Under the pieces are notes generated by a model, which did no database searches, was not told the origin of the DNA, and saw nothing but the letters and a program-made list of their open reading frames with translations. This document shows, piece after piece, positions 26,769-34,926 of a stretch of DNA of 64,000 nucleotides. Position 1 is the stretch's first letter. Each line of letters begins with the position of its first letter. This DNA is from CAG-1138 sp964495385 (GTDB lineage: Bacteria; Bacillota; Clostridia; Christensenellales; CAG-917), in the NCBI GenBank assembly GCA_964495385.1, contig CAZBVO010000002.1, forward strand, positions 1 to 64,000. Direction: 5' to 3'. Made by a program: the position numbers and the translations under genes.

Positions 26769-27673
26769 AACGTAAGGTAATATTCGTGGTCGGGCCGACG
26801 GCATCGGGGAAGTCGGCGCTGGCCGTAAAAATTGCAAAAAAACTCGGTTCCGAGGTGATTTCTGCCGACAGCATGCAAATTTACAAAGGTATGGACGTCG
26901 GCACGGCAAAGGCAACCGAGGCCGAAAAAGACGGCATAATTCATCATTTACTTGACGTTTGCGCGCCCGAGACGCAGTTCAGCGTGGCCGAGTACGCCGA
27001 GGCTGCCGAAAAAGAAATAGAAAGGATAAGTTCAAGCGGCGCCGTTCCCGTCGTTTGCGGCGGCACCGGGCTTTACGTCGAGTCGCTTTTGTATCCGCTT
27101 AATTTTTCTAACGTCGCAAAGTGCGACGAGCTTAGAAAAAAATTGGAAGACGAGTACGATCTTATCGGTGGCCAAGCAATGCACGAACGCCTGTTGCGTT
27201 TGGATGAAGAAACTGCCTTAAAACTGCATCCGAACGACAAAAAACGCATTGTCCGTGCTTTGGAAATCGCTTTGACCACGGGCAAAAAAGTCGGCTCCGA
27301 AACAAAGGAATTTAAGTGTCAACCACTTATAATCGTCCTAAATTTTGACGACAGAGCTTTGCTTTACGAGCGCATCGATCGCCGTGTGGACGTTATGTTT
27401 CAAAACGGATTGGTTGACGAGATAAAACGGCTTTTGTTAGAAGGCGCAAACTTTTCGTGTCAAAGTTTTCAGGCAATCGGTTACAAGGAGTTCGAGGCCT
27501 ATTTTTCGGGCGAACAAACCCTTGAAAAAACAAAGGAACTTATAAAACAACATTCGCGAAATTACGCAAAACGTCAGCTGACCTGGTTTAAACGTTATTC
27601 GTCTGCAAAGTGGTTTTCGCCGTTTGACGAGGATGGAATATTGGCAGCAGTTGACGAATTTTTGGAGAAATAA
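26765..27673 (+). CDS. miaA: tRNA dimethylallyltransferase MiaA
   Basis: A 302-residue enzyme adding a dimethylallyl group to A37 of UNN-reading tRNAs, the step before MiaB. The P-loop G-P-T-A-S-G-K-S-A-L-A, D-S-M-Q-I-Y and D-V-G-T-A-K-A segments and V-C-G-G-T-G-L-Y are all present, with Q-A-I-G-Y-K-E near 240. Length is normal. Its ATG overlaps the mutL TGA. The dimethylallyl donor comes from the MEP pathway genes dxs and ispH seen elsewhere in this window. Confidence 0.96.
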   Translation: MKRKVIFVVGPTASGKSALAVKIAKKLGSEVISADSMQIYKGMDVGTAKATEAEKDGIIHHLLDVCAPETQFSVAEYAEAAEKEIERISSSGAVPVVCGGTGLYVESLLYPLNFSNVAKCDELRKKLEDEYDLIGGQAMHERLLRLDEETALKLHPNDKKRIVRALEIALTTGKKVGSETKEFKCQPLIIVLNFDDRALLYERIDRRVDVMFQNGLVDEIKRLLLEGANFSCQSFQAIGYKEFEAYFSGEQTLEKTKELIKQHSRNYAKRQLTWFKRYSSAKWFSPFDEDGILAAVDEFLEK

Positions 27674-27674
27674 T

Positions 27675-28910
27675 ATGCAAATTAGCAAAAAAACAATGGA
27701 ATTGATTGAAAATTCCGAAAAAAAGTGCGCCGAAGCGTTTAGCCACGCCGACGACGTTTGCTTTAAAAACCAGATGAAGGTTCTTGAAGCGTTTCAAAAT
27801 AATGCGGTTCAGGCAAGGCACTTTTTCGGCACCACGGGTTACGGTTACGACGACATCGGTCGAGACACTTTAGCAAAAGTTTTTGCCGACGTTTTTCACA
27901 CCGAAAGCGCAATAGTTTCGCCGCTTATCGCAAACGGGACTCATGCGTTGACGCTTGTTTTGTTCGGACTTTTGCGCCCGGGAGATATGGTTTTGTCGGC
28001 TTCGGGCGACCTTTACGACACGTTGCACGACGTTATTTTCGGCGACGGCAACGGAAGTTTGAAAGAATACGGCATTTCGTTTGACAAGGTCGAACTTTTA
28101 GATAGCGGCATAAACTACGCCGAAGTCGCAAAAAAGGTGAAATCCCTTAAGCCGAAAGTGGTTTTTGTTCAGCGCAGTCGCGGTTACAGCTGGCGAAACG
28201 CATTGACGGTTTCGGAAATAGGCGAGCTTGTCAAAACGGTTAAGGCGGCAAATCCCGACACTTGGGTTGCGGTCGACAATTGCTACGGCGAATTTGTCGA
28301 GGAAATCGAGCCGACCGACGTAGGAGCCGACGTCGTTGCCGGAAGCCTTATCAAAAACGCAGGAGGCGGTCTTGCGCCGTCGGGTGCGTACATCGCAGGC
28401 ACGGCAAAATGCGTCGAACTTATAAGTTACCGACTCACAAGCCCGTCGCTGGGGACCGAGGTCGGAAGCTATATTGCAGGATATTTGCCGTTTTACGAGG
28501 GGCTTTTTATCGCGCCGAACGCAGTCAGAAACGCCTTGAAAGGCAGCATTTTGATGGGGCGTGTTTTTGCGGATGCAGGTTACGAAACTTTGCCTGCGGC
28601 CGACGGCAAAATAGGCGATATAATCCGAAGCATAAAATTCGGCACCAAGGACGAACTTGTAAGTTTTTGTCAGGCAATCCAGCGAGTTTCGCCGGTCGAC
28701 AGCAACGTCGTGCCTGAGCCTTGGGATATGCCGGGTTACGAGGATCAGGTCATAATGGCCGCAGGAACGTTTGTGCAAGGAAGTTCGTTGGAATTGTCGG
28801 CCGACGGTCCGATTAGGCCGCCGTACACGGCGTATATGCAAGGCGGAATAACTTACGAACACGTCAAAATCGCAACGGCTTATGCGGCCGAAGCCGTAGG
28901 AATCAAATGA
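27675..28910 (+). CDS. YnbB/aluminium-resistance family PLP lyase
   Basis: A 411-residue fold-type I PLP protein of the family annotated as methionine gamma-lyase-like or aluminium resistance protein (YnbB in Bacillus). Family segments: H-F-F-G-T-T-G-Y-G-Y-D-D-I-G-R, S-G-T-H-A-type I-A-N-G-T-H-A-L, R-S-R-G-Y-S-W-R-N, V-D-N-C-Y-G-E-F and the lysine in G-S-L-I-K-N-A-G-G-G-L-A-P-S-G. The ATG at 27675 follows GGAGA by 6 nt. An upstream in-frame ATG lies within miaA and is rejected. The order miaA then ynbB is conserved in Bacillota (hfq, when present, sits between). The real substrate is not established. Confidence 0.9.
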   Translation: MQISKKTMELIENSEKKCAEAFSHADDVCFKNQMKVLEAFQNNAVQARHFFGTTGYGYDDIGRDTLAKVFADVFHTESAIVSPLIANGTHALTLVLFGLLRPGDMVLSASGDLYDTLHDVIFGDGNGSLKEYGISFDKVELLDSGINYAEVAKKVKSLKPKVVFVQRSRGYSWRNALTVSEIGELVKTVKAANPDTWVAVDNCYGEFVEEIEPTDVGADVVAGSLIKNAGGGLAPSGAYIAGTAKCVELISYRLTSPSLGTEVGSYIAGYLPFYEGLFIAPNAVRNALKGSILMGRVFADAGYETLPAADGKIGDIIRSIKFGTKDELVSFCQAIQRVSPVDSNVVPEPWDMPGYEDQVIMAAGTFVQGSSLELSADGPIRPPYTAYMQGGITYEHVKIATAYAAEAVGIK

Positions 28911-28916
28911 CAACTA

Positions 28917-28941
28917 TTCTGAAAAACGGCTTTTTTCAGAA
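28917..28941 (+). terminator. Hairpin after the YnbB-type gene
   Basis: Inverted repeat TTCTGAAAAA / TTTTTCAGAA with loop CGGCT, 6 nt after the stop codon. The U-run is inside the right arm, so termination strength is uncertain. Confidence 0.5.
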
Positions 28942-29275
28942 TTATGTTGAGTATTTTACGCACAAATCGGTTTAACAATTAAATCAAATTATATAAAACA
29001 AATTCGGTTTATGGTTTGATCGGTTGATGCGGCAAAAAACCGAAAAAACGGTCAAAAGCGGCAAAAATTGTCAAAATTTGCGAAAAATACCCCTATCTAT
29101 GCGTAAAAGAAGGCTTTTGCGCATAGATAAATATGTTGCTCTGCCGTCAAAAATTGCTCTGTTTTTTAATTTTCGGCTTCAAATTTCGGCTTGAAAATAT
29201 TTTTTGGCCGACTACGTTACGGTGTTAAACCGTTTTACAAAATCAACTTTGCGGTGTCAAACCGTTTGGTAAACT
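28942..29275. other. Non-coding A/T-rich intergenic region with hairpin and direct repeats
   Basis: No gene is visible. It holds a 16 bp stem with AAGG loop (29094-29109 with 29114-29129; TATCTATGCGTAAAAG pairing with CTTTTGCGCATAGATA, one T-G wobble), not followed by a U-tract. Next to the recombinase start there are two direct repeats 32 bp apart (GGTGTTAAACCGTTTT at 29221 and GGTGTCAAACCGTTTG at 29253). The position suggests control or target sites of the recombinase, but this is inference. Confidence 0.55.
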
Positions 29276-30337
29276 ATGGATGCAACTTATTTTAAACAAC
29301 GAAATCGCGACAACACCTTAAGGCTTCGGGAGCTGCTGAAACAACTCCCCGACTTTTGCGACGAGTATTTTACCGGCATCGAGACGACCACCACTTGTCT
29401 CACCCGTCTGGGCTATGCTTACGACCTCAGGCTGTTTTTCCATTTTCTGACCACCGAGGTTTCACGCTTCGAGGGCGTTTCGGTCAACGAGTTTGCCCTT
29501 CGCGATTTAAGGCGCGTAACCACAACCGACATCGAAAAATTTGTCAGCTATCTTTCGCTTTACACCTTTGACGGCAAGGAATATTCAAACGACAACACCG
29601 GCAAATCCCGAAAGCTGTCCTCCGTTCGAGCCGTGTTTAAGTATTTTTACAACAAAGAAAAACTCGACTCTGATCCTGCCGCAAAAGTTTCGATGCCGAA
29701 AATCAAGGACAAAGCCATCATCCGATTGGACGTAAACGAAGTTGCCGAGCTTTTGGACAGCGTCGAGGCCGGCGAAGGCTTGAATGCCCGTCAGCGCAGT
29801 TTTCATGAAAAAACAAAGCTTCGCGACGTGGCGATTCTCACTCTGTTTTTAGGCACGGGAATTCGTATTTCCGAATGCGTCGGGCTTAACGTAAACGACG
29901 TCGATTTGGATGAAAAAGCTTTTACCGTAACCCGAAAAGGCGGAAAACAAGCCGTGCTTTACTTCGGTGACGAAGTCAGGGATGCCCTTTCCGATTATTT
30001 GGAACAGCGTTTTTCGGACGACAGCATTCCCGACGACGAGCCTGCTCTGTTTTTGTCGCTTCAGAAAAAACGGATTTCAATTAGAGCCGTTGAAGAATTG
30101 GTCAAAAAATACAGCCGCATAGTCACGCCGCTCAAGCATATCACGCCGCACAAACTGCGCAGCACTTTCGGCACAAATCTTTACCGAGAAACCGGCGATA
30201 TTTACGTCGTTGCCGAAGTTTTGGGACACAACGACGTCAACACAACCAAAAAACACTACGCCGATTCGAGCGACGAAATAAGGCGAAATGCCGTCAAAAA
30301 CATCGTTTTGAGAGAATCCGACGACTCGGACAGATAA
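29276..30337 (+). CDS. Tyrosine recombinase, XerC/XerD-like
   Basis: A 353-residue site-specific recombinase. The N-terminal SAM-like core-binding domain spans about 20-150 and the catalytic domain about 165-340. The catalytic set is complete: Arg in G-T-G-I-R-I-S-E, Lys in T-R-K-G-G-K, H-K-L-R, H in L-G-H-N-D-V and the nucleophilic Tyr in K-H-Y-A-D. There is an insert of charged residues (N-A-R-Q-R-S-F-H-E-K) before the catalytic Arg. No good ribosome site precedes the ATG. It stands alone, with no phage or plasmid genes nearby, so a chromosomal Xer-type role is more likely than an integrase. The true XerC/D assignment would need the dif site. Confidence 0.85.
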   Translation: MDATYFKQRNRDNTLRLRELLKQLPDFCDEYFTGIETTTTCLTRLGYAYDLRLFFHFLTTEVSRFEGVSVNEFALRDLRRVTTTDIEKFVSYLSLYTFDGKEYSNDNTGKSRKLSSVRAVFKYFYNKEKLDSDPAAKVSMPKIKDKAIIRLDVNEVAELLDSVEAGEGLNARQRSFHEKTKLRDVAILTLFLGTGIRISECVGLNVNDVDLDEKAFTVTRKGGKQAVLYFGDEVRDALSDYLEQRFSDDSIPDDEPALFLSLQKKRISIRAVEELVKKYSRIVTPLKHITPHKLRSTFGTNLYRETGDIYVVAEVLGHNDVNTTKKHYADSSDEIRRNAVKNIVLRESDDSDR

Positions 30338-30352
30338 AATTACTTTTAAATA

Positions 30353-30412
30353 TTGACTTTTATATAACAATTTAGTAATATTAAAGTATGGTTCGCAAAG
30401 TTTCCTTTGCGA
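30353..30412 (+). promoter_or_regulatory. Promoter and palindromic candidate operator of the padR gene
   Basis: TTGACT (30353-30358) and TAATAT (30376-30381) are 17 bp apart. Just downstream lies a perfect palindrome TCGCAAAG-TTTC-CTTTGCGA (30393-30412), between the start point and the ribosome site AAGGAG. This is where an autoregulating PadR protein would bind. The match is structural; no operator consensus was tested. Confidence 0.6.
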
Positions 30413-30428
30413 CATAAAGGAGAAAACA

Positions 30429-31505
30429 ATGGACGTTTCAAACATCAACACCGACCTTATAAGAGGCAACGTAAACAATTTTATTCTGCGTTCCCTTTTA
30501 GACGAGGACAGATACGGTTACGATATTTTAAAGGAGATCGAGCTTAAAAGCGGCGGTGTTTACAAGCTTAAACAACCTACCCTTTACAGCTGCCTTAAAA
30601 GGCTTGAAAAGCAAGGCCTTATTTACAGTTATCTCGGCGATGAGGATCAGACCGAAGGCGGCAGACGCCGTTACTATGCCCTCACGGAAGAAGGTCGTGC
30701 TTACCTTATAAAAATGAAAACCGAGTACGAGTTCAGTCGCACCATTATCGACAGACTTTTGTCGGACGAAATTTTCGACCTCGAAAACGGCGATGCCCCG
30801 TTTGACATCAACGGTTTGCGTCCTTACACCAAACGTAAAGGCGGCGACGACGATGACAAAATGACCGCAATGGCCGAAATTATCGACAAAAGCCTCTCGG
30901 ACGACGAAGCGGATGCCGAACCTTCCGTGGCCAAACAAGCCGACGTTACCGTTGAGGAAAAAACCGAGGAAGGAGTCGAAGAAACCATCGAAAACGTCGA
31001 AACCGCTCCCGAAGAAGTCGCAGACGAAACCCACGAGGAAGTTTCGGATACAAAATCTAAAACCGTTTTGGAAATCGAAGACGACGGCTTGAGCTACGTC
31101 GACGTCACCAAACCGGAACGTGACGGCAGCGTCAAACGCAGCCTTTCCGACATGCTTTCCGGCATCGAAAACAAAATCGGTGAAAACGAAAACGAGGCGA
31201 TAAACAAAACTCTCAAAACTTCCAACGCAAGCGACAAACGCTCGGACGTTCAGGAAAAGAGGGACTACTACCGCCCTGAAAAACTCGTCAACAACTACTA
31301 CCCTGACGAACCTGCCGAAACGACTCGCCGTGAAGTTCTGACCGAGGAACAACGCCGTGCAAGAAGCGTAGCTTCCGAAAAATTGGGTATCGGCAAGTAT
31401 GCAAACCCAAATTCGTACAACTACGAACGCTACGGCATTTCCCGTCCGACCGAAAAAGGTTCGGAGTCGTCTGACGGCGACGATGCTCCCAATTGGAGGC
31501 GTTAA
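30429..31505 (+). CDS. PadR-family regulator with long acidic C-terminal tail
   Basis: A 358-residue protein. Residues 1-110 form a PadR winged helix: I-L-R-S-L-L-D-E-D-R-Y-G-Y-D-I-L-K-E-I, L-K-Q-P-T-L-Y-S-C-L-K-R-L-E-K-Q-G-L-I and E-G-G-R-R-R-Y-Y-A-L-T-E-E-G. The remaining 240 residues are very rich in Asp and Glu, low in hydrophobic residues and probably disordered. PadR proteins are normally 100-190 residues, so the tail is unusual. The gene overlaps the next one, a membrane protein whose first 180 residues are similarly acidic. The pair may work together, or may be one protein split by a frameshift. Autoregulation is suggested by the upstream palindrome. Confidence 0.82.
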   Translation: MDVSNINTDLIRGNVNNFILRSLLDEDRYGYDILKEIELKSGGVYKLKQPTLYSCLKRLEKQGLIYSYLGDEDQTEGGRRRYYALTEEGRAYLIKMKTEYEFSRTIIDRLLSDEIFDLENGDAPFDINGLRPYTKRKGGDDDDKMTAMAEIIDKSLSDDEADAEPSVAKQADVTVEEKTEEGVEETIENVETAPEEVADETHEEVSDTKSKTVLEIEDDGLSYVDVTKPERDGSVKRSLSDMLSGIENKIGENENEAINKTLKTSNASDKRSDVQEKRDYYRPEKLVNNYYPDEPAETTRREVLTEEQRRARSVASEKLGIGKYANPNSYNYERYGISRPTEKGSESSDGDDAPNWRR

Positions 31506-32565
31506 TCAAAATTTAGCGCAGTCGGAAGATAAAGCGAACGACGAAGCGGTTGTCGAAATTGTCCAAACCGAAGATTCCGACCGTGAATTGACCTCCAAGG
31601 AAATTTTGTACGGTCGCGGAGCCATCCCCGTTGCAAAACAATTGACACCCGAGGAAAAGCTGGAGCAAGAAACAAACATTTTGAGCGGTATAGTCGAAGA
31701 GGCCGCCGCAGATATGGGGACTTCGGTTGTTCAGCCTGCTCAGCCCGACGACGACAACAAAGTCAGGTCTCTCCTGCCGGATTTCAACGATTTCGGCAAC
31801 AATTTGACGGTCAAAGCTCACACTGCCGAAGACCTTCAAAAAACCGAGCAAAAACCTGCCGAAGACGTGCAACCTAAACAGTCGAAGCGCGATATGTCGA
31901 CCTTCGCTTTCAGAAACGACAACAGCGCAAACGCAAACTATCTGGATGCCTTTTCGGATTATTACAATCGTAACACCAGCGAAACGCTTGTCGAAGACAC
32001 CGAGGTCGACGGCAAAACCGGCGAAGTGGTTACAGTTCAAAAACCTATCCCGACAGCCGATTTGAAAACCCGTTTGTATGCCGAAGGCTTCAAAATGAGG
32101 GTTTATTCGAGGGCGAACAGCGACAACTACTATGCGCAAAACTTTTTGTCGGCAAACCGACTTAACCGTGATTGCGGATTTATTATGTATCTGTTGCTGT
32201 TGGTCGAAACCTTTGTCGGCTGGCTTGTGTTGAAAGATACGCTTGCCCCTACGTACTACCTCGGCGTTTGTGCTTTCGGATTGGCCATACCTGTTTTGCC
32301 GCTTATTATTTTCCTGCTCAACCCGACAAGGCGCATAAGGGCCAACTTCAATTTCAAAATGTCTGTGCTGTACAGGTTTATGGTGTTCCTAAACGTGTTC
32401 GTGCTGATACTTTTGGTGGGATTTTTCGGTTTTAAAGCCGATTTGAAGGACGTCGGCACAATGATTGCTCCAATCATCGTTCCGTCGGTTATAGCCTTCA
32501 ATTTGCCGCTGAGCAGCGTTGTTTACTTCTTTTTATACAACAGCGGAAAATATCATATCGCATAA
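31483..32565 (+). CDS. Acidic-N-terminus four-helix membrane protein
   Basis: A 360-residue protein I do not recognise. The first 220 residues are polar and acidic with low complexity. Four hydrophobic segments follow at roughly 225-245, 255-277, 294-317 and 327-350. The ATG at 31483 overlaps the padR stop by 23 nt; its ribosome site is weak, which suggests translational coupling. An alternative is that padR and this gene form one reading frame in the organism and that a frameshift separates them, since the acidic style continues across the junction. A strong terminator follows. PadR proteins often control neighbouring membrane proteins, which fits but does not prove a regulatory pair. Confidence 0.65.
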   Translation: MLPIGGVNQNLAQSEDKANDEAVVEIVQTEDSDRELTSKEILYGRGAIPVAKQLTPEEKLEQETNILSGIVEEAAADMGTSVVQPAQPDDDNKVRSLLPDFNDFGNNLTVKAHTAEDLQKTEQKPAEDVQPKQSKRDMSTFAFRNDNSANANYLDAFSDYYNRNTSETLVEDTEVDGKTGEVVTVQKPIPTADLKTRLYAEGFKMRVYSRANSDNYYAQNFLSANRLNRDCGFIMYLLLLVETFVGWLVLKDTLAPTYYLGVCAFGLAIPVLPLIIFLLNPTRRIRANFNFKMSVLYRFMVFLNVFVLILLVGFFGFKADLKDVGTMIAPIIVPSVIAFNLPLSSVVYFFLYNSGKYHIA

Positions 32566-32574
32566 TTTAAAAAG

Positions 32575-32598
32575 AACGCACCCAAGGGGTGCGTTTTT
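32575..32598 (+). terminator. Terminator after the padR operon
   Basis: Stem ACGCACCC / GGGTGCGT followed by T5, 10 nt after the stop codon. Confidence 0.85.
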
Positions 32599-32659
32599 AA
32601 TTTGTTTAAATAAATTATTAAGGTGTCAGTTGTTTTTATCGCCGACATTGCCGTTTTTG

Positions 32660-33739
32660 TTAAACGTTGTCCGAGGTGCCTGCGGAAGGTTTTTCGGCGT
32701 CTTTTGCCGACTCGGACGTAACGTTGCTGTCGAGATGACTGCCGTCGGAGGTGTCGGCCGATATATCGTTGTCGGTTTCATCCGACGTTTCGCAAGATGC
32801 CACGTTTTCGCCTGCGGCTTCCGTTTCCGCTTCGGCCAAGTCCCTAGCCCTTTTTTCTTTCAATTTTTTAGGCATCACTTTTTGAATGATTTTGGTCATT
32901 TGTAATTCAAGCCACTCGCCTTTTTTCCAGCAAAGTATCAACATCCCTATTATGACCAATGCGATCAAACCGTAAATACAGAACCCTGCCGGGGTGAGCG
33001 GAATTTTTGAAATCATCTCGGTTAGATAGGACGTGTAACCTATCGTTATCACCCTCGAAACGGTTATCAAAACGAAAAACCCCAAGTAGGTTGCGTTGGT
33101 AAGTCCGAAAAACAGGCAGATGACGTCGTCCGGGAAAAACGGGAACAGCAACATATAGCCTAAAATAATTTTGTCGCGTCCCTTGACGAATTTGTTGTAT
33201 TTTTCATACAATTCTTCGCCGGCAATCCATTTTGCAAGCCTGCTTCCGAATTTTTTGCCCAGCCAAAACGCCAACATGCTTCCTGCCACTTGACCTATAA
33301 GGCTGTAAATCATCCCTATGGTAGGCCCGAACACCAAAGTCCCTGTCACCGTCGTAATCGTTGACGGAATAGGTATGAAAGTTACTTGTAAAAAGCTTAT
33401 GAGTATAAACAAAAAGATGCCCAGCGGACTGTCCGAAATGTACTCTGCTATTTCCTCAGCCGTGTCGAATTTTTCAAGAAAACCCGATTTGAACATCGCA
33501 AGATATGCGCTGAGCAAAACGATTGCACAAAACGCCGCTACCGCCGCAAGCTTTGTGAGCGAATCGATTTGTTTTGCCAATCCGACGGCCAGCATTGCCG
33601 CTACGCACGCAAAAGCAACCCAAAGCAGCACGTACAGCCAGGTTGCAAAAGCATCGGACATAAATCCGAGTTCGACGCCGACGCCCGCCATAAGCACTGC
33701 GGTGACGGCAAAATAAATTTTTTGTTTGCTCTTATCCAT
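32660..33739 (-). CDS. TVP38/TMEM64 family (DedA-like) membrane protein
   Basis: A 359-residue multi-pass protein with about seven hydrophobic segments. The VTT/SNARE-associated core includes I-P-I-P-S-T-I-T-T-V-T-G, G-x-x-x-A-F-W-L-G-K-K-F-G and F-P-F-F-P-D-D-V-I-C-L-F-F-G-L-T near residues 115-215. Homologues of this superfamily act as lipid scramblases or transporters. About 70 C-terminal residues are hydrophilic and Glu/Asp/Ser rich, an extension beyond the usual 200-240 residue family length. Its ATG touches the rnhA stop (TAAATG), so both are co-translated. The physiological substrate is unknown. Confidence 0.83.
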   Translation of the reverse strand: MDKSKQKIYFAVTAVLMAGVGVELGFMSDAFATWLYVLLWVAFACVAAMLAVGLAKQIDSLTKLAAVAAFCAIVLLSAYLAMFKSGFLEKFDTAEEIAEYISDSPLGIFLFILISFLQVTFIPIPSTITTVTGTLVFGPTIGMIYSLIGQVAGSMLAFWLGKKFGSRLAKWIAGEELYEKYNKFVKGRDKIILGYMLLFPFFPDDVICLFFGLTNATYLGFFVLITVSRVITIGYTSYLTEMISKIPLTPAGFCIYGLIALVIIGMLILCWKKGEWLELQMTKIIQKVMPKKLKEKRARDLAEAETEAAGENVASCETSDETDNDISADTSDGSHLDSNVTSESAKDAEKPSAGTSDNV

Positions 33740-34201
33740 TTAGTTGATTTCGTTTAGCATTTGTTTTTGAAGTTTTTTTATCGCTTCTCGGGCCAATTTG
33801 TCGCAGCGGTTGTTGCCGTCGACGTCGGCATGCCCTTTAACTTTTATGAACGTAACGTCGTGTTTCGATATTTCAAGCAACAGCAGTTTCCACAAGTCGA
33901 CGTTTTTGACTTCGTCCTTCGAAGCCGTTTTCCAGCCGGCGGCTCGCCAGTTGTCTATCCAGCCCTCCAAAAGCGGATTGAGGCTGTATGCCGAATCGCT
34001 GTAGACGGTAACTTCACAGCGTTCTTTAAGCTGTTTCAGGCCCTCGATGATTGCAAAAAGCTCCATGCGGTTGTTGGTGGTGTCCTTCATGTAGCCCGAA
34101 ATTTCCTTTTCGACGCCCTTATAACTTAAAATTGCCGCCCAACCGCCCGCTCCGGGATTGCCGCTGCAGGCACCGTCGGTGTATATATCAACGTGTTTCA
34201 T
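33740..34201 (-). CDS. rnhA: Ribonuclease HI
   Basis: A 153-residue RNase H that cuts the RNA strand of RNA-DNA hybrids. The catalytic carboxylates are visible: D in I-Y-T-D-G-A-C-S-G-N-P-G, E in R-M-E-L-F-A-I-I-E-G-L, D in V-Y-S-D-S-A-Y and D in K-G-H-A-D-V-D-G-N-N-R-C-D. The ATG at 34201 (GGAGC 5 nt upstream) gives the standard M-K-x-V-x-I-Y-T-D-G start. An in-frame start 12 nt earlier lacks a ribosome site. Transcribed from its own promoter together with the TVP38-type gene. Confidence 0.95.
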   Translation of the reverse strand: MKHVDIYTDGACSGNPGAGGWAAILSYKGVEKEISGYMKDTTNNRMELFAIIEGLKQLKERCEVTVYSDSAYSLNPLLEGWIDNWRAAGWKTASKDEVKNVDLWKLLLLEISKHDVTFIKVKGHADVDGNNRCDKLAREAIKKLQKQMLNEIN

Positions 34202-34222
34202 AATTAGCTCCAAAAAAAAGTT

Positions 34223-34251
34223 ATAATAATTTTACCACATAGTTGTCTCAA
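34223..34251 (-). promoter_or_regulatory. Promoter of rnhA
   Basis: TTGAGA (34246-34251) and TATTAT (34223-34228) with 17 bp spacing on the minus strand, about 25 nt before the rnhA start. Confidence 0.6.
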
Positions 34252-34380
34252 AGTCCACAATATGACAAACAAAAATTTTGTTTTGGGACTTATTAAAAAT
34301 CGGACAAAATATGTGTTAGCGCCGAAGTCTTTTTTGCGAGGCAAAAACCACAGGCAAAATTCCGCTTAAAGACAAAATAT

Positions 34381-34406
34381 AAAATGCATACTCGTGTATG
34401 CATTTT
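34381..34406. terminator. Perfect A/T-flanked hairpin
   Basis: An 11 bp stem AAAATGCATAC / GTATGCATTTT with TCGT loop. It ends in T4 on both strands and lies at the outer edge of the repeat cluster downstream of tRNA-Trp. It could stop transcripts running from the tRNA side. Confidence 0.55.
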
Positions 34407-34427
34407 ACGTCAACAATAATTCGGTCT

Positions 34428-34550
34428 GCGGAGCGTCTGCAGTGCAAGTTGCTTTGCTTCGCAAAGATGCTTCGCACAACAAATGCCAAGGCATTTGCAC
34501 TTGCTTGCGTCATCTGCGCACGGCAAAAAAATGCAAGCGCTTTTTTGCTT
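34428..34550 (-). repeat. Dispersed repeat module X, copy 2
   Basis: Inverted copy of 640-760, over 90 percent alike by eye, with the same CAAATGCC-TT-GGCATTTG palindrome and the AAAAAAGCGCTTGCATTTTTTT segment. It abuts module Y directly. Confidence 0.8.
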
Positions 34551-34683
34551 GTCATCCTGAGACATGCCCCCTTGACGGACAAGCGAAGGATCTAAAACAT
34601 ACAAAAGCGTGTGCGTCTCTCTTACTTTTACATATGTCGTGGATTCTTCGAGGGCAAGGCGTTTAGGCCCGACTCAGAATGAC
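34551..34683 (-). repeat. Dispersed repeat module Y, copy 2
   Basis: Inverted copy of 794-928. It has the shared ends GTCATTCTGAG and CAGGATGACA and the shared interior CACACGCTTTTGTATG and TTTTAGATCCTTCGCTTGTCC. The middle part is more diverged. Confidence 0.78.
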
Positions 34684-34689
34684 GTGCTT

Positions 34690-34926
34690 ATTAAAATGCA
34701 TTGCGTGCTAATCCGTCTGCTCTGCCATCAAAAAAAGCAAGCAAAAATTGCTTGCTTATTCGGTATTAAGACGCGAGGCGTAAGGAGGCCCTTTGGGCCG
34801 ACGGAATAGCGAGAGCGAAGCGGAGCGTCCAGACGCAGCTGCATTGTTAAATGCATTGCGTGCTACTCCGACTACACTGCCATCAAAAAAAGCAAGCAAA
34901 AATTGCTTGCTTTTTTGGCAGGGGAG
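34690..34926 (-). repeat. Duplicated tRNA-Trp tail and terminator unit
   Basis: Two tandem segments with a 155 bp period, aligned on the terminator GCAAGCAA-TTTT-TTGCTTGC (34885-34916 and 34730-34758). The outer copy has the same lead-in (TTGATGGCAG...GCACGCAATGCATTT on the minus strand). It also keeps CTCGCGTC, part of the tRNA-Trp T-stem, right after the conserved block GCTCCGCTTCGCTCTCGCTATTCC...CTCCTTACG. This is the same block and arrangement as in the array at 1-1033, but with the tail of a different tRNA. Confidence 0.75.

Noticed and set aside
29219..29275. The direct repeats as a dif site
   Set aside because: They do not show the two 11 bp arms around a 6 bp centre, nor the TTATGTTAA-like arm of Bacillota dif.
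30388..30417. A nine-codon ORF (MVRKVSFAT) before padR as a leader peptide
   Set aside because: It arises from the palindrome, has no ribosome site of its own and no run of regulatory codons.
1123..34200. The inverted X/Y modules as ends of one large composite mobile element
   Set aside because: The 33 kb between them is core housekeeping and sporulation DNA in conserved order, not cargo.
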